Below are positions 7,059-17,070 of a stretch of 64,000 nucleotides of DNA, piece after piece. Position 1 is the stretch's first letter; every line of letters begins with the position of its first letter. The DNA is from Planctomycetota bacterium (lineage in GTDB: Bacteria > Planctomycetota > UBA8742 > UBA2392): the NCBI GenBank assembly GCA_020845475.1, contig JADLFN010000074.1, positions 1 through 64,000 on the forward strand. Direction: 5' to 3'. Made by a program: the position numbers and the translations under genes. The notes under the pieces were generated by a model. The model had not been told where the DNA came from, did no database searches, and saw only the letters and a list, made by a program, of their open reading frames with translations.

Positions 7059-9305
7059 ATGAATTGGTTACGCGCTCTGCTGGTTGTCCCGTTTCTGTGC
7101 CTTGGAGTGGTGACGCTTGCCTTTGCTGACGAGAAGCCAGACCCTGTTCCGCGCAAGTGGACCTTCGGCCAGCTCGGCGCGGCTTTACGAGACGACCTGA
7201 CGTTTGAACAGGCCAACGTCAAAGACAAAGACGGCAAGCAGATCGTCTTCCCCGGCGACAAGCTGCTCGAATGGAACGGCAAGAAACTGAGCACGCTCGA
7301 CGATTTCTGCCGTGCACTTTACGCGAGCAAACCGGGCGAAGATGTCACGCTCAAGATCGCACGCCCGACCAAGGCCGACCCCAAGAAGTTCGACGAACTC
7401 ACCGTCAATGCGCGGCTGGGCGACCCCAAAAAAAACTTCGCCGACCTCTATCACGGCAAAGACAAGCGCAAGCGCAGCTACGACTGGAACAAGCACAGCG
7501 AAGCCGCGTTCGCGCGCAACGGCCTGCGCAATCGCATTGAGGACAGGCTGGAGGAATACAAGCTCGAAGGTGCCTGGGACAATCTGATCGCGGCCCACGA
7601 GCGCGAACTGGATCTGTGGGACTGCTACGAGTCGCTCAGCTCCATGGAAATGCTGATGCGCGACCCGGCCAGCTCGCAGGCATTCATCAACGAAAGCACG
7701 GACGCGATCGCGGCTTCAATGAGCGATGAAAGCGCGGGCCTGTGGCAGCTCTACTTGCCGCTGGCGAAGATGCTCGACGTGCAGCCGAACCTCAAGCCGC
7801 AGGGCAGCAACTGGCCGCAAGCCGAGGCGGGCATGCCGAGCACGGAGGCGGACGTGTGGCGCCTGAAGAAAGCGCTAGCCGCGCTGGACTCGCGCCCGAG
7901 TATGCGGCAGCAGCCGGGCGATGCCGCGTGGGGCGACCTCACCAAGCGCGTGCAGAACATCGAAATCGCGTGGCAGGGCGATCCGAAGTACGCCGATCTC
8001 GTGGCGCTGATCAAAGCCGCGCGCGATCAGGAATTGTCGGGTGTGGATGTGCTGGCGCGGGTGGATCGGGCGCTGGAGGTGTTGCTGGCTGAGTCGAGGA
8101 ACTCCTCGTGGCCGCAGCCGCACTTGAAAACGCCCGGTGTGGCAGCAGAACTTAGGACGCCCTTTGGTCTGGTGGCCATTGGCGAATCCGGCCCGAACCA
8201 ATGGGACTGCGAGAAGACCAAGTATGCGCTGATCATCGACCTCGGCGGCGATGATACTTACGAGGGGTGGGTAGCCGCGCCGAGCGGGCCGGGCAATCCC
8301 GTCAGCGTGATTATCGATCTCGGCGGCAACGATCATTACCGCAGCACGCACAAGTTCGGCCTGGCCAGCGGCGCGTGTGGCACGGGCATTCTCTATGACA
8401 TTGCGGGCGATGACACTTACGAATGCGCCGAATGGGGCATCGGCTGCGCTTTCTGCGGCGTGGGTCTTTTGATCGACAAGGCCGGCAACGACCGCTACAT
8501 CGGCGGCGACATGACCATTGGCTGCGCGGCTTACGGCGTTGGGGCCGTGATCGACCTTGCGGGCAATGACGTTTACGAAAGCCACGTCTATTCCGTGGGT
8601 GTAGGCCTGCCCAAGGGCGTGGGGCTTGTGCTCGACAAGCGCGGCGATGACCGTTATCGCTGCACGGGGAAATACCAAAGCGGCTATGGCACCGAAGGCG
8701 AATGGCAGGGCTGGGGCATCGGGTGCGGCTTCGGTTTCAGATCGCTTGCCGGCGGCGGCATCGGCACGGTGGTGGATTGCGCAGGCAACGATATTTATGA
8801 CGCCGGCGAGTTCGGCCTGGGGTGCGGCTACTTTCTGGGCGTGGGCATGGTGCACGACATCGCGGGCAACGACATCTATCGCGCCTCGCGTTACGGGCTG
8901 GCGGCAGCCGCGCATTGCGCCGTGGGTCTGTTCATGGACGACCGCGGCAACGACGATTACCAGAACATCGGCCCCGCCAGCATGGGCGGTGTGTGGGATA
9001 TAGTTGTAGGCGCGATGTTCGACCTCGACGGCAACGATAGTTACAGAAGCGGCGGTCTGGGGCTGGGTGCATGCGCCCAAAACGGCGTGGGTATTTTCTG
9101 GGATGCCATCGGCAACGACAGCTATCGCGCCTACGACAAGAGCACGATCGGCCACGGAGCCGGCACCAGCTACGGCGGCGGCAGGCTGGCGAAAAATTTC
9201 GGCTTCTTCTGGGACACCGGCGGCCAAGACGATTACACGCGAGGCGACCGCAAGAACGCGGAATCAAAGCTCACCGGCGAGTACGGCATCTTCACGGACG
9301 AATAA
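7059..9305 (+). CDS. Secreted PDZ protein with GNDxY repeats
   Basis: A 748-residue protein with a signal peptide (cleavage likely after TLAFA, residue 24). A PDZ-like domain follows (about 45-115; GDKLLEWNGKKLSTLDDF...GEDVTLKI). A helical middle region spans to about residue 355. From there to the end run about twelve repeats of 25-35 residues built on D-x-x-G-[ND]-D-x-Y, for example DLGGDDTY, DIAGNDIY and DLDGNDSY, each followed by a Gly/Ala-rich strand. The regular Asp/Asn/Gly turns suggest a beta-solenoid that may bind metal; that is inference. GAGG-like RBS precedes the ATG. It diverges from the repeat protein at 3811-6885 across a 170-bp gap, so the two may share a promoter region. Confidence 0.7.
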   Translation: MNWLRALLVVPFLCLGVVTLAFADEKPDPVPRKWTFGQLGAALRDDLTFEQANVKDKDGKQIVFPGDKLLEWNGKKLSTLDDFCRALYASKPGEDVTLKIARPTKADPKKFDELTVNARLGDPKKNFADLYHGKDKRKRSYDWNKHSEAAFARNGLRNRIEDRLEEYKLEGAWDNLIAAHERELDLWDCYESLSSMEMLMRDPASSQAFINESTDAIAASMSDESAGLWQLYLPLAKMLDVQPNLKPQGSNWPQAEAGMPSTEADVWRLKKALAALDSRPSMRQQPGDAAWGDLTKRVQNIEIAWQGDPKYADLVALIKAARDQELSGVDVLARVDRALEVLLAESRNSSWPQPHLKTPGVAAELRTPFGLVAIGESGPNQWDCEKTKYALIIDLGGDDTYEGWVAAPSGPGNPVSVIIDLGGNDHYRSTHKFGLASGACGTGILYDIAGDDTYECAEWGIGCAFCGVGLLIDKAGNDRYIGGDMTIGCAAYGVGAVIDLAGNDVYESHVYSVGVGLPKGVGLVLDKRGDDRYRCTGKYQSGYGTEGEWQGWGIGCGFGFRSLAGGGIGTVVDCAGNDIYDAGEFGLGCGYFLGVGMVHDIAGNDIYRASRYGLAAAAHCAVGLFMDDRGNDDYQNIGPASMGGVWDIVVGAMFDLDGNDSYRSGGLGLGACAQNGVGIFWDAIGNDSYRAYDKSTIGHGAGTSYGGGRLAKNFGFFWDTGGQDDYTRGDRKNAESKLTGEYGIFTDE

Positions 9306-9310
9306 AATGT

Positions 9311-10654
9311 TCACTCCGCCAGTGCCAAGCCTCGCTCGAGGTCGCGGATGATGTCGTCGGGGTGCTCGATGCCGATGCTGAGCCGAATCCCGTTGGGCGC
9401 TATGCCGCTTTCGAGGCGTTTCTCGGGCGGGAGTGCTGCGTGCGTCATCGCTCCGGGGTTTTCGATCAGCGAGCGTAGCTGGCCCAAACTCACGGCCAGC
9501 GTGAGCGCGTAGCCGTTCTTGGCGATCCAATCGACTACCTTGATGCAGTTGACCGGGTCGGCGCCTTTTTCAATCGTCTCGAAATAAATCATATTCCCCG
9601 GCGCGAATTCGCCGTGCAGGTCGCGCATCTGCTTTTTGGCGAGCGCGAATTGTGAGAAATCCTCGAGGCCGGGGTAGGCCACGCGCTTGACCCTGGGGTG
9701 GCCGCGCAAAAAGCGCGCGACGGCGTAGGCGCTTTCCTGCTGGCGCTTGAGCCGCAGGGGCAGCGTGGGCAGGCCGTACACGAGGATCGGCCAGGCACTC
9801 TTGGGTGCGAGCGCGCCGCCGAAATCCTTGCGATAGAGCAGCATCTGGCCTTCCAGCTCGTGTGGCGCGATCACGGCACCGCCCATATCGGTGCCGAAGC
9901 CGCCGATGTTCTTGGTCAGGGAGTGCACCACAATATGAGCGCCCAGCGAGAGCGGGCGCTGGCAAAAGGGCGTCGCGAACGTGTTATCAACAATAATATA
10001 GATCTTCTCGCCTTCCTTGCGCTTGGCATTGGCGCGCTCGACGACCTGCGCCACGGCCTCGATGTCAATCAATTCCATCGTGGGATTGACCGGCGACTCG
10101 AAATAAACGGCGCGTGTCTTGGAGGTGATCGCCCTTTCGAGCGCTGCGATGTCGCGCAGGTCAATCAGCTTGTTGCTGATATTCAGTTTGGGGTACCAGT
10201 TTGTAATCAGCGAATAAGTGCAGCCATAGAGCGTTTTGTGGGCAATCAGTTCGTCGCCCGCGCGCAGCGCCACGCCCAGCGCGGCCGAGATTGCGGCCAT
10301 GCCGGTTGCAAAGCAGGTGCAGTTGTCGCCGCCTTCGACGCCTGCAAGCTCGTCTTCCAACATGCCGCGCGTGGGCTCGTCGAGGCGATCATAAATGTAG
10401 ATGGGGTGCGTGCGGTGCGCGTCGCCGCTGGCGTACTCTTTAAAGCCCTGGCCGCCGCGCTCGGTGTCTTCGAGGCGGTAGGTCACGCTCGATGACATCG
10501 GCGGAATCACGTGGTGCTTGAAATCCCACTTCTCGGAGAACTGTGGCCCGTGAATGAGGAACGACTCCATAGCCACGCCGTCGGGCACGCGGCGCTGCCT
10601 GGGCTTGGGCTTGGTTTCGAGGCGGATGCTTTTGGCGCGACGTGAGTTGGACAT
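9311..10654 (-). CDS. Cystathionine gamma-synthase/lyase family PLP enzyme
   Basis: A 447-residue member of the Cys/Met metabolism PLP-dependent family (fold type I). Visible are the Tyr-Arg cofactor-phosphate region (IYIYDRLDEPT), a Gly-rich helix start (CFATGMAAISAAL), the PLP-ring-stacking Tyr in KTLYGCTYSL, the cofactor Asp in IIVDNTFATPF and the Schiff-base Lys in VVHSLTKNIGGFG. The C-terminal LSIGIEHPDDIIRDLE is typical. Family members carry out beta/gamma elimination or replacement in transsulfuration and methionine metabolism; sequence alone does not decide between synthase, cystathionine lyase and methionine gamma-lyase. It lies 26 bp downstream of lon and may be co-transcribed with it. 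GAGG precedes the ATG. Confidence 0.85.
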   Translation of the reverse strand: MSNSRRAKSIRLETKPKPRQRRVPDGVAMESFLIHGPQFSEKWDFKHHVIPPMSSSVTYRLEDTERGGQGFKEYASGDAHRTHPIYIYDRLDEPTRGMLEDELAGVEGGDNCTCFATGMAAISAALGVALRAGDELIAHKTLYGCTYSLITNWYPKLNISNKLIDLRDIAALERAITSKTRAVYFESPVNPTMELIDIEAVAQVVERANAKRKEGEKIYIIVDNTFATPFCQRPLSLGAHIVVHSLTKNIGGFGTDMGGAVIAPHELEGQMLLYRKDFGGALAPKSAWPILVYGLPTLPLRLKRQQESAYAVARFLRGHPRVKRVAYPGLEDFSQFALAKKQMRDLHGEFAPGNMIYFETIEKGADPVNCIKVVDWIAKNGYALTLAVSLGQLRSLIENPGAMTHAALPPEKRLESGIAPNGIRLSIGIEHPDDIIRDLERGLALAE

Positions 10655-10680
10655 GACAGACCTCTTCGTTGGTTCCCGGG

Positions 10681-13155
10681 TTAGGCCGGCGGCGCGGGCG
10701 GCGCTACGTTGCCCGTCTGCGGCACGTGCGCTTTGCGCAGCGGTTTGGTCGGCGCGGCTGGCGGCTTAGGCGGCAGTGGCTTGAGGCCGAGGATCGCCGT
10801 CTGGATGTTCTCAATGGCGTTTTGCGTCAGCGAGATTTTCAGGGCGCGCTGGGCTTCCTTGGGCACATCCTGCAAATCCTTCTCGTTGCCTTTGGGCAGC
10901 ATCACCTGCTTGATGCCGCTGCGGTAGGCTGCGAGCACTTTTTCCTTGATGCCGCCCACGGGCAGCACTTTGCCGCGCAGGGAGATTTCGCCGGTCATGG
11001 CAACATCGCCGCGCACCGGCTTTTGCGTGTAGAGCGACACCAGCGCCGTTGCGATCGCCACGCCCGCGCTGGGACCATCCTTGGGCGTCGCACCCTCGGG
11101 GAAGTGCAGGTGGATGTCCCACTTCTTGAAGTCAGCCAGGTCGACGCCCAGCGTAGGAGCATTGGCGCGCACAAAGCTCATCGCGGTTGAGACGCTCTCT
11201 TTCATCACGTCGCCCAGCTGGCCCGTGACGCTGACCTTGCCGTCGCCGGGGAAACGCGCGGTCTCAATCAAGAGCACGTCGCCGCCCATGGAGGTCCAGG
11301 CCAGGCCGTTGACGATGCCGATCTCCGGTTTGCGGATGCCCTCCTCGGGCGCCCAGATGCGCTGCCCGAGAAAGCTGAAAATGTCGCCCGCTGTGATCGT
11401 TACTTTTTCGTGGCGCGCGACTTCGCCGCGAGCAACCTTCGTGGCCACCTTGCGGCAGATGGCCGCCACGCGCTGTTCAAAGGTGCGCAGGCCGGCCTCG
11501 CGGGTGTAGCCATGAACAATTTCCTTCACGGCTTCCTTGGCAAAGGCAAGCTGCTTTTTCTTCAGGCCCGCGGCCTCGATCTGGCGCGGCACGATGTACT
11601 GCAGCGCGATTTTCTGTTTTTCTTCAAGCGTGTAGCCGGAAAGCTGGATGACCTCCATGCGGTCGCGCAGCGGGCCGGGAATGTTCTCGAGGTAATTCGC
11701 CGTGCAGATGAACAGCACCTTGGAGAGATCGACCGGCACATCCATGTAGCGATCGACGAACGCGAAGTTCTGCTCGGGGTCGAGCACTTCGAGCATGGCC
11801 GCAGCCGGATCGCCGCGGATGTCGGCGCCCATTTTGTCGATCTCGTCGATCATGATGATCGGGTTGGCGCTGGCCGCTTTCTTCAGGGCCTGGATGATGC
11901 GCCCCGGCATCGCGCCCACGTAAGTGCGGCGGTGGCCCATGACTTCGGCGTCGTCGTGCAGGCCGCCTACGCTCAATCGCTGGAACTTGCGGCCCATGGC
12001 ACGCGCCACGCTTTTGCCCAGGCTGGTCTTGCCCACGCCGGGTGGGCCCACGAGGCACAGGATCGGGCCCTTCATTTCCTTCTTGAGGCTGAGCACCGCG
12101 AGGAATTCGATGAAGCGGTCTTTGACTTTGTCGAGACCGAAGTGGTCGTGGTCAAGGATGGCGCGGGCGCGCGTGAGGTCGAGGTTGTCCTGCGTGAACT
12201 CGTTCCAGGGCAAGGCCAGCAGCCAGTCAATGTAAGTGTGGACTACGTTATATTCGGCGCTGGCCTCCGAGATCAGCGCCAGGCGGTCGATCTCGGCCTT
12301 GCAGGCTTTTGCGGCTTCGGGCGGCAGCTTGGCCTTTTCAAGTTTCTCTTTCAGCTTCTCGATCTCGGCTTCGGGGCCCTCGCCCTCGCCCAGCTCGGCG
12401 CGAATGGCGCGCAACTGCTGGCGCAAAAAGAACTCGCGCTGCGCGGAATCAATCGAGATCTGCGCGCGCGTGCGTACTTCGGCATCGACGGCAAGCCGCG
12501 CGATTTCTTCGTCCATCTTTTCGATCAGCAGCGCCAGGCGCTCTTTGCAGCCCAGCTCGGCCAGCAGCTCCATCTTCACCTTGACCGGGAACGAAATGTA
12601 AGTCGCGATCAAATCGGCGAAGCGCCCGGGCCCTTTCATGTTCATCTTCAGGACGTTGGTCAGCTCGCGCGAATAGCTGGTGTCGAGGCTCACGAGCGTT
12701 TCGAATTTGTCGAGCGCGGTCTGGATCAGCGCCTGCATTTCGGGCGAGTCGTCGTAGCCGCCGGTCGTGTGCGCGGGTGAAAGTTCCGCCGTGAAAAAGC
12801 CTGCGGCCGTCTTGGCCAGGCGCTTGATGTGCACGCGCGTCAGCCCCTGGAAAGCAACCTGGATCGTGCCGTCGGGCAGGTTCATCTGGTGGATCAGGCG
12901 CGAAGCCACGCCGATGTTGTAAACGTCCTGCGCGCCCGCGGGGTAATCCTGCTCGAGGTCTTTTTGCAGCGTAATGCACACAATCTGGTCGGCGCGCGGC
13001 AGCTTCTGGATCAGCGCGATGTTCTGCTTCTTGTGCACCGAAAAGCTGGTCACGTTGTAGGGAAACACCACCGTCGAGACGATGGGCAGCATCGGCATGT
13101 TGTGCGGCACCTCTTTGGCGATGATGCGCGTGCTGTCGGCGGTTGGCTGTGCCAT
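10681..13155 (-). CDS. lon: ATP-dependent Lon protease
   Basis: An 824-residue cytoplasmic AAA+ serine protease that degrades damaged and regulatory proteins. Domains in order: an N-terminal LAN substrate-binding domain (about 18-215), a helical region, an AAA+ module with Walker [10 protein letters not shown] and Walker [12 protein letters not shown], and a C-terminal protease domain. The catalytic serine is in PKDGPSAG (about residue 696) and the catalytic lysine in [10 protein letters not shown] (about 739). Its length is near the usual 780-820, with a short Pro/Ala-rich tail. AAAGGAA precedes the ATG. It diverges from the AsmA-like gene across 65 bp. Confidence 0.95.
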   Translation of the reverse strand: MAQPTADSTRIIAKEVPHNMPMLPIVSTVVFPYNVTSFSVHKKQNIALIQKLPRADQIVCITLQKDLEQDYPAGAQDVYNIGVASRLIHQMNLPDGTIQVAFQGLTRVHIKRLAKTAAGFFTAELSPAHTTGGYDDSPEMQALIQTALDKFETLVSLDTSYSRELTNVLKMNMKGPGRFADLIATYISFPVKVKMELLAELGCKERLALLIEKMDEEIARLAVDAEVRTRAQISIDSAQREFFLRQQLRAIRAELGEGEGPEAEIEKLKEKLEKAKLPPEAAKACKAEIDRLALISEASAEYNVVHTYIDWLLALPWNEFTQDNLDLTRARAILDHDHFGLDKVKDRFIEFLAVLSLKKEMKGPILCLVGPPGVGKTSLGKSVARAMGRKFQRLSVGGLHDDAEVMGHRRTYVGAMPGRIIQALKKAASANPIIMIDEIDKMGADIRGDPAAAMLEVLDPEQNFAFVDRYMDVPVDLSKVLFICTANYLENIPGPLRDRMEVIQLSGYTLEEKQKIALQYIVPRQIEAAGLKKKQLAFAKEAVKEIVHGYTREAGLRTFEQRVAAICRKVATKVARGEVARHEKVTITAGDIFSFLGQRIWAPEEGIRKPEIGIVNGLAWTSMGGDVLLIETARFPGDGKVSVTGQLGDVMKESVSTAMSFVRANAPTLGVDLADFKKWDIHLHFPEGATPKDGPSAGVAIATALVSLYTQKPVRGDVAMTGEISLRGKVLPVGGIKEKVLAAYRSGIKQVMLPKGNEKDLQDVPKEAQRALKISLTQNAIENIQTAILGLKPLPPKPPAAPTKPLRKAHVPQTGNVAPPAPPA

Positions 13156-13220
13156 GCGTTCCTTTGCTTGCTAAGTGCTTGCCCTTGCTGTTAGCTTCCC
13201 TGTGACCTTATCAGGCGGCT

Positions 13221-15056
13221 ATGCCCACAACAACGCAATCAGCCCCGCAAACAGTCCGCGGCCCCCGGCGTTTGCTTCCCCTTGCGGGCGGCCTGGCGCT
13301 GGCGCCGCTGGTCTTTCTTGCGGGCGCTTATCCCTTGCTGCCGGCCGCGCTCTGCGCCGTATTGCCACGCGCGCGCCGCCTTGGCGCGGCTTGGCTTGCA
13401 GGCGGCGCGCTGTGCCTTGCTTTTTCGGCGGCGGGGCTCAATCCCGTGATGATTGCTGCGCGCGAAGCGGCGCTCAATCGCATCGAGGCCATCACCGGCG
13501 CGCGGCCCCAATACGCGGCCTGTGAGGCCGTCACCGCCAACGGCGAGTTGGCGTTCACCGAATTCAAAGGCGAGCTCACCGGCGGTGCGGGCGAGTTCGC
13601 GGTGCGCAGCCTTACGATCAAGCTGGGCTTTGCGTTGCTTTTCACGCCCGAGATCGCCGCCGACGGTCTTTCGATCACGCTCAAGCCGCAAGCGCCCGGC
13701 TTTGCCGAACTGCGCCAGCGCGCCGCTGATGGCGACTCCGCCGCCTTTGAGGCCTCCCTCACGGACGTAACGCTGCGCGTCGAGGGTGAGACGCTTTCCG
13801 CCGTCACGCATGCAGCCAAGATCGCCATCTCGCAGAACGGCGCGCTTGAGGCCATAGCCGCGCCGGACTGGTGCGAGATCACCGTGAATCGCCAGACGCA
13901 CAGGCTGGCGCTGCTGGGCCCGATTCGCGTGGGCACGAGCGAGGCGGGCTTTGCGCTCAAGTGCGACACGCATTTTTCGCACTCGCAATATGGCCGCGGC
14001 GTGCTGAGCGGCACGCTCGGGCGGGACTTTGCTCAGCCCGGCCTGCGCGCCACGATTGACAGCCTCGAGATTGCGCCGCTGTGGGCGCGCTATGCCCAGT
14101 GGTCGGAGTTCGTCGGCGAGGCGCAGGGCGTGATCGACATCGCCGGCGATTTCGACAAGCTCACGCTGCGCAGCCGCATCAGCCTCAGCGGCCTGAGTTA
14201 TTTTCACTCCACGGCCATGGAAATGGACCGCCGCCGCTGCTTCACTGCCCCCGAGGGCGAAGTTTCCGGTGACATCGAAATCCTCGGCGGCAGCCAGTTC
14301 AACTTTGTCGCGCTCAAGGGCCGATCGCCCGATTGTTCCATCGCCACTGACCCGGCCATGAACGCGCGCGGCAAGATCAGCATCGAGGCCAACGGCATCT
14401 GGCCCGATATCTCCGCCCAGTGCGAGATCGTCGCCAAGGGCAAAGTGGAAGGCCCGCTCGAATTCACGCGCACCGGCAAGCCGCTGAACAAATATCAGCC
14501 CAACGGCATTCAACTGATCGAGCTGCTGCCCTCGCTCAAGGCCAGCGTGAAGGTGAAGCTCGAAGATTTCGACGTTCGCTGCGATGTGCTCACCGGCAAG
14601 CTCAAGGGCGAAATCGACGTCACGCTCACGAAAAAACCCGGCGAGCCCTTTGCCAGCGTGCGCGTCAGCGGCGAGCTTCCGTTCACCGGCAGCTTTGACC
14701 TCTGCGCGGCCAAAGGTGACGCCCAGGGCGCGATTGTGTTCAACCCGCACGTGCCGCCCGTCGAGGCATCGGTGCGCGGCTCGCTCAAGGGCAAGGCGGG
14801 CGAAACTCCGCTTGATGTGGAAGTGACCGGCCGCCTGCGCGACCCCGGCCTGATTTTCAAAAGAGTAACCATGCGCCCCGAAGATCTCGGGCGCGTGATC
14901 ACCACAGCCGGCCTCGACAAACTAGGCGCCACCGAACGCGCGGCTTGGGCATTGCGCCTGAGCATCACGTTTGGCGTGTTTGCCGCCAATCGCCAGAATC
15001 CCTTCGAAGCACAGGATCTCGGCGAGATTTTCTTCAGCTTCCGCGCGGGGGATTGA
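13221..15056 (+). CDS. Membrane-anchored AsmA-like hypothetical protein
   Basis: A 611-residue protein with two N-terminal hydrophobic segments (about 18-45 and 52-78). A large predicted beta-rich periplasmic part follows, rich in alternating strands such as ISQNGALEAIAAPDW and TVNRQTHRLALLGPIRV. The C-terminus holds a block typical of the AsmA/DUF3971 superfamily (RGSLKGKAGETPLDVEVTGRL). Members of that group are thought to bridge the periplasm and move lipids; that role is only a suggestion here. No enzyme motif is seen. Codon usage is strongly GC3-rich like the core. The RBS is weak, so the start is moderately certain. Confidence 0.5.
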   Translation: MPTTTQSAPQTVRGPRRLLPLAGGLALAPLVFLAGAYPLLPAALCAVLPRARRLGAAWLAGGALCLAFSAAGLNPVMIAAREAALNRIEAITGARPQYAACEAVTANGELAFTEFKGELTGGAGEFAVRSLTIKLGFALLFTPEIAADGLSITLKPQAPGFAELRQRAADGDSAAFEASLTDVTLRVEGETLSAVTHAAKIAISQNGALEAIAAPDWCEITVNRQTHRLALLGPIRVGTSEAGFALKCDTHFSHSQYGRGVLSGTLGRDFAQPGLRATIDSLEIAPLWARYAQWSEFVGEAQGVIDIAGDFDKLTLRSRISLSGLSYFHSTAMEMDRRRCFTAPEGEVSGDIEILGGSQFNFVALKGRSPDCSIATDPAMNARGKISIEANGIWPDISAQCEIVAKGKVEGPLEFTRTGKPLNKYQPNGIQLIELLPSLKASVKVKLEDFDVRCDVLTGKLKGEIDVTLTKKPGEPFASVRVSGELPFTGSFDLCAAKGDAQGAIVFNPHVPPVEASVRGSLKGKAGETPLDVEVTGRLRDPGLIFKRVTMRPEDLGRVITTAGLDKLGATERAAWALRLSITFGVFAANRQNPFEAQDLGEIFFSFRAGD

Positions 15057-15228
15057 GCTCGGCGAGGTGGGAAAGGCGGAAGCTTCCAGATTTTAGCGCT
15101 TCAAAACCTGCCATCGCCAGGCGCGCTAAGAACTACGGGACGATCGGAGCCTCAATCAAAGTGTTCCCTTGGCGTTCTTGGCGTACTTGGCGGTAAAAAT
15201 TCAGACCGGGACACTGCCCAAGGCCCGC

Positions 15229-15849
15229 ATGAGCATTCGCAGCCGCATCTATGACTGGTTTCTGCTGCCGCTGACCTCGCGATGGTACGGCGAGGTGCTC
15301 AATCGCCTTTCGCCCGGGGCGCGGCTGCTCGATATCGGCATCGGCACCGGCGGCGCGCTGGCGAAGCACGCCGAGCTGCTCAAGTCGCGCGACATTCGCG
15401 TTACGGGGCTCGATATCGATCCGGCCTACGTGCGCACGGCCATAGCGCGCATGGAGCGTGACGGGCTCACCGGGCACGTCGAAGTCCGCCTCGAGCCGAT
15501 CCAGTCCCACCAGGGCGGGCCCTACGACGCGGCTTATTTCTCCGGCAGCTTCATGCTCATGCCCGATCCCGACGCCGTGCTGCGGCACGTGCGCGAGCGC
15601 CTGACCGAAGGCGGGCGCGTGTTCTTCACGCAAACGTTCCAGCGCAAGCGCTCGCCCATGCTCGAATGGATCAAGCCGCGCCTGCGCCGCGTAACAACAG
15701 TGGACTTCGGCCAGGTGTCCTACGAAGCAAGCTTCTTCGAACAGTTGAAAGCAGGCGGCTGGGAGGTCATCGAGGACCAAACCCTAAGGCAAGGCCCCGG
15801 CTGGAGCCAACGCCTGATCATCGCCAGTGCGCGGCGCGGCGGCACATAG
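15229..15849 (+). CDS. SAM-dependent methyltransferase
   Basis: A 206-residue class I methyltransferase. Motif I is LLDIGIGTGGAL (about 30-41), the acidic loop after strand 2 is TGLDIDPAYV, and motif IV appears as YDAAYFSGSFMLM. The C-terminal strand pair (WEVIEDQTL...QRLIIASAR) is typical of the fold. The N-terminus (RIYDWFLLPLTSRWYGEVL) resembles small-molecule or lipid methyltransferases. Substrate unknown. I prefer ATG 15229 to an upstream start at 15169, because residues before it do not belong to the fold and AAGG lies just ahead. It follows the AsmA-like gene by 172 bp. Confidence 0.75.
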   Translation: MSIRSRIYDWFLLPLTSRWYGEVLNRLSPGARLLDIGIGTGGALAKHAELLKSRDIRVTGLDIDPAYVRTAIARMERDGLTGHVEVRLEPIQSHQGGPYDAAYFSGSFMLMPDPDAVLRHVRERLTEGGRVFFTQTFQRKRSPMLEWIKPRLRRVTTVDFGQVSYEASFFEQLKAGGWEVIEDQTLRQGPGWSQRLIIASARRGGT

Positions 15850-15965
15850 AATCGCGCGAACAATGGGGCAAAGCTGCACCATCACTTGGCGAACAGTGCA
15901 ATATGTGCAATTCGCCCGTCCTGGTTGAATTTTGCGCTAGATTTTCCGAAAATGCGTTTGACACA

Positions 15966-15980
15966 GGGGGGGGGGGGGGG
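15966..15980 (+). repeat. Homopolymeric G15 tract
   Basis: Fifteen consecutive G residues lie 43 bp upstream of the capsid-like gene ATG at 16023. The reading frame is open through the tract (five Gly codons) from an in-frame ATG at 15903. So the tract could either change promoter or leader spacing, or gate an N-terminally extended product. Long poly-G tracts are classic slipped-strand hot spots. It could also be a length error in assembly. Confidence 0.75.
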
Positions 15981-16022
15981 CACGGGGTAAGTTTGGGGTC
16001 TCTCGTTTTCTCAAGGGCGATC

Positions 16023-17012
16023 ATGGCGACCAACACCTCGCTGCAAAATGCGGATCGGCTCGTTCTCACGGATCAATGGCAATGGCTGATTGAGAACTTC
16101 CCCTGGAAGCTCCAGATCGCGCGCTTCTGGCCCTTCATGGGCATCTATGGCGGCTTTCTGCGCGTGCCGCGCACGAACCAGTTCGACAAAAGCGAGTTGG
16201 CCGACTTCAACTCCAGTTGCGGCCAAGTCACGCTCCACACCGACCAGCCCGACTCCACTGTGACGTTCGGACTGGCCAACCTGATCACGCGCTATCAGGT
16301 GTGCTTCGACGATCAGGACAAATTCGAGATTCCGAACAATCTCGACGAAACCGAGTACGTGCTGGCGCAGATGCGCCTCGTCTACCGCTACTTCCGCCGT
16401 CTTGGCCAGGCAGCGGCCGGGACGTTCGACTTCCCCACCTTGCAGGATGTAGTGGGCACGGGCCAGACCATCAACATGGGCGCGGTGAACTTGACCTTTG
16501 CCGCCTTGGATCAGGCCTATAATCTGGTCACCGAGAACGAAGGCCGGCCCAACGCGATCATGAGCAACAGCCGCGCTTTGCGCACGTATCAGAACTTGTT
16601 CGTGGCGACGCACGGCATTCTGCCGCCGACCGTGAAAGTAGCGCGGCCTGATCCGATCAAGGGCATGGTTCTGGAAGAAATCGCCGCTTTCAACGGTACG
16701 CCGTGGTACATTAATGATCTGATTGATGATCAGGCGAGCAGCACGGGCATCGTGTTTTTCATGGTGCTGGGCGATGACAAAGGGCCGGGGCATTTCAGGG
16801 GGATTACGGGCATTGTTCCCAAGGGCCGCGAGCGGAACATGTTCATCAAGCGCCAGACGGACGGCCACACGGACGAAGTGCCGGAGGCCCCGTACCTGAA
16901 GGCGATTACTAATACATGGGTGAGCTGGCCCTGCGGCATGGCCATGGGCGCGCAAGGCTCGCTGAGTATCCTGAAGGGGTTCAACCTGGTGGCGGATCTG
17001 CCAACGACATAG
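16023..17012 (+). CDS. HK97-fold capsid-like protein (orphan)
   Basis: A 329-residue soluble protein whose architecture recalls HK97-fold major capsid or encapsulin-like proteins. There is an N-terminal strand and helix region, then FDFPTLQDVVGTGQTINMG, a 'LTFAALDQAYNLV' helix, the 'RPNAIMSNSRALRTYQNL' segment typical of the A-domain ('I-x-S-x-R-x-L-R'), then 'FNGTPWYINDLI', a long 'FFMVLGDDKG-GHFRGITGIVP' strand pair and a C-terminal 'ITNTWVSWPCGMAMGAQGSLSIL' strand. The assignment rests on pattern, not a database match. No terminase, portal, protease or tail gene is near, so it may be a domesticated capsid or nanocompartment shell. Start ATG 16023 with AAGGGCG upstream; an extended in-frame start at 15903 would run through the G15 tract. 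Confidence 0.5.
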   Translation: MATNTSLQNADRLVLTDQWQWLIENFPWKLQIARFWPFMGIYGGFLRVPRTNQFDKSELADFNSSCGQVTLHTDQPDSTVTFGLANLITRYQVCFDDQDKFEIPNNLDETEYVLAQMRLVYRYFRRLGQAAAGTFDFPTLQDVVGTGQTINMGAVNLTFAALDQAYNLVTENEGRPNAIMSNSRALRTYQNLFVATHGILPPTVKVARPDPIKGMVLEEIAAFNGTPWYINDLIDDQASSTGIVFFMVLGDDKGPGHFRGITGIVPKGRERNMFIKRQTDGHTDEVPEAPYLKAITNTWVSWPCGMAMGAQGSLSILKGFNLVADLPTT

Positions 17013-17070
17013 GTGAGCGGGCTTCAGCCCACCGAAACCGCTGACCCGTCCAACCCCAACCGGAGCCGCC

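Noticed and set aside
15168-15229. Methyltransferase start at 15169
   Set aside because: The 20 extra residues are not part of the fold and no RBS precedes them; ATG 15229 is better.
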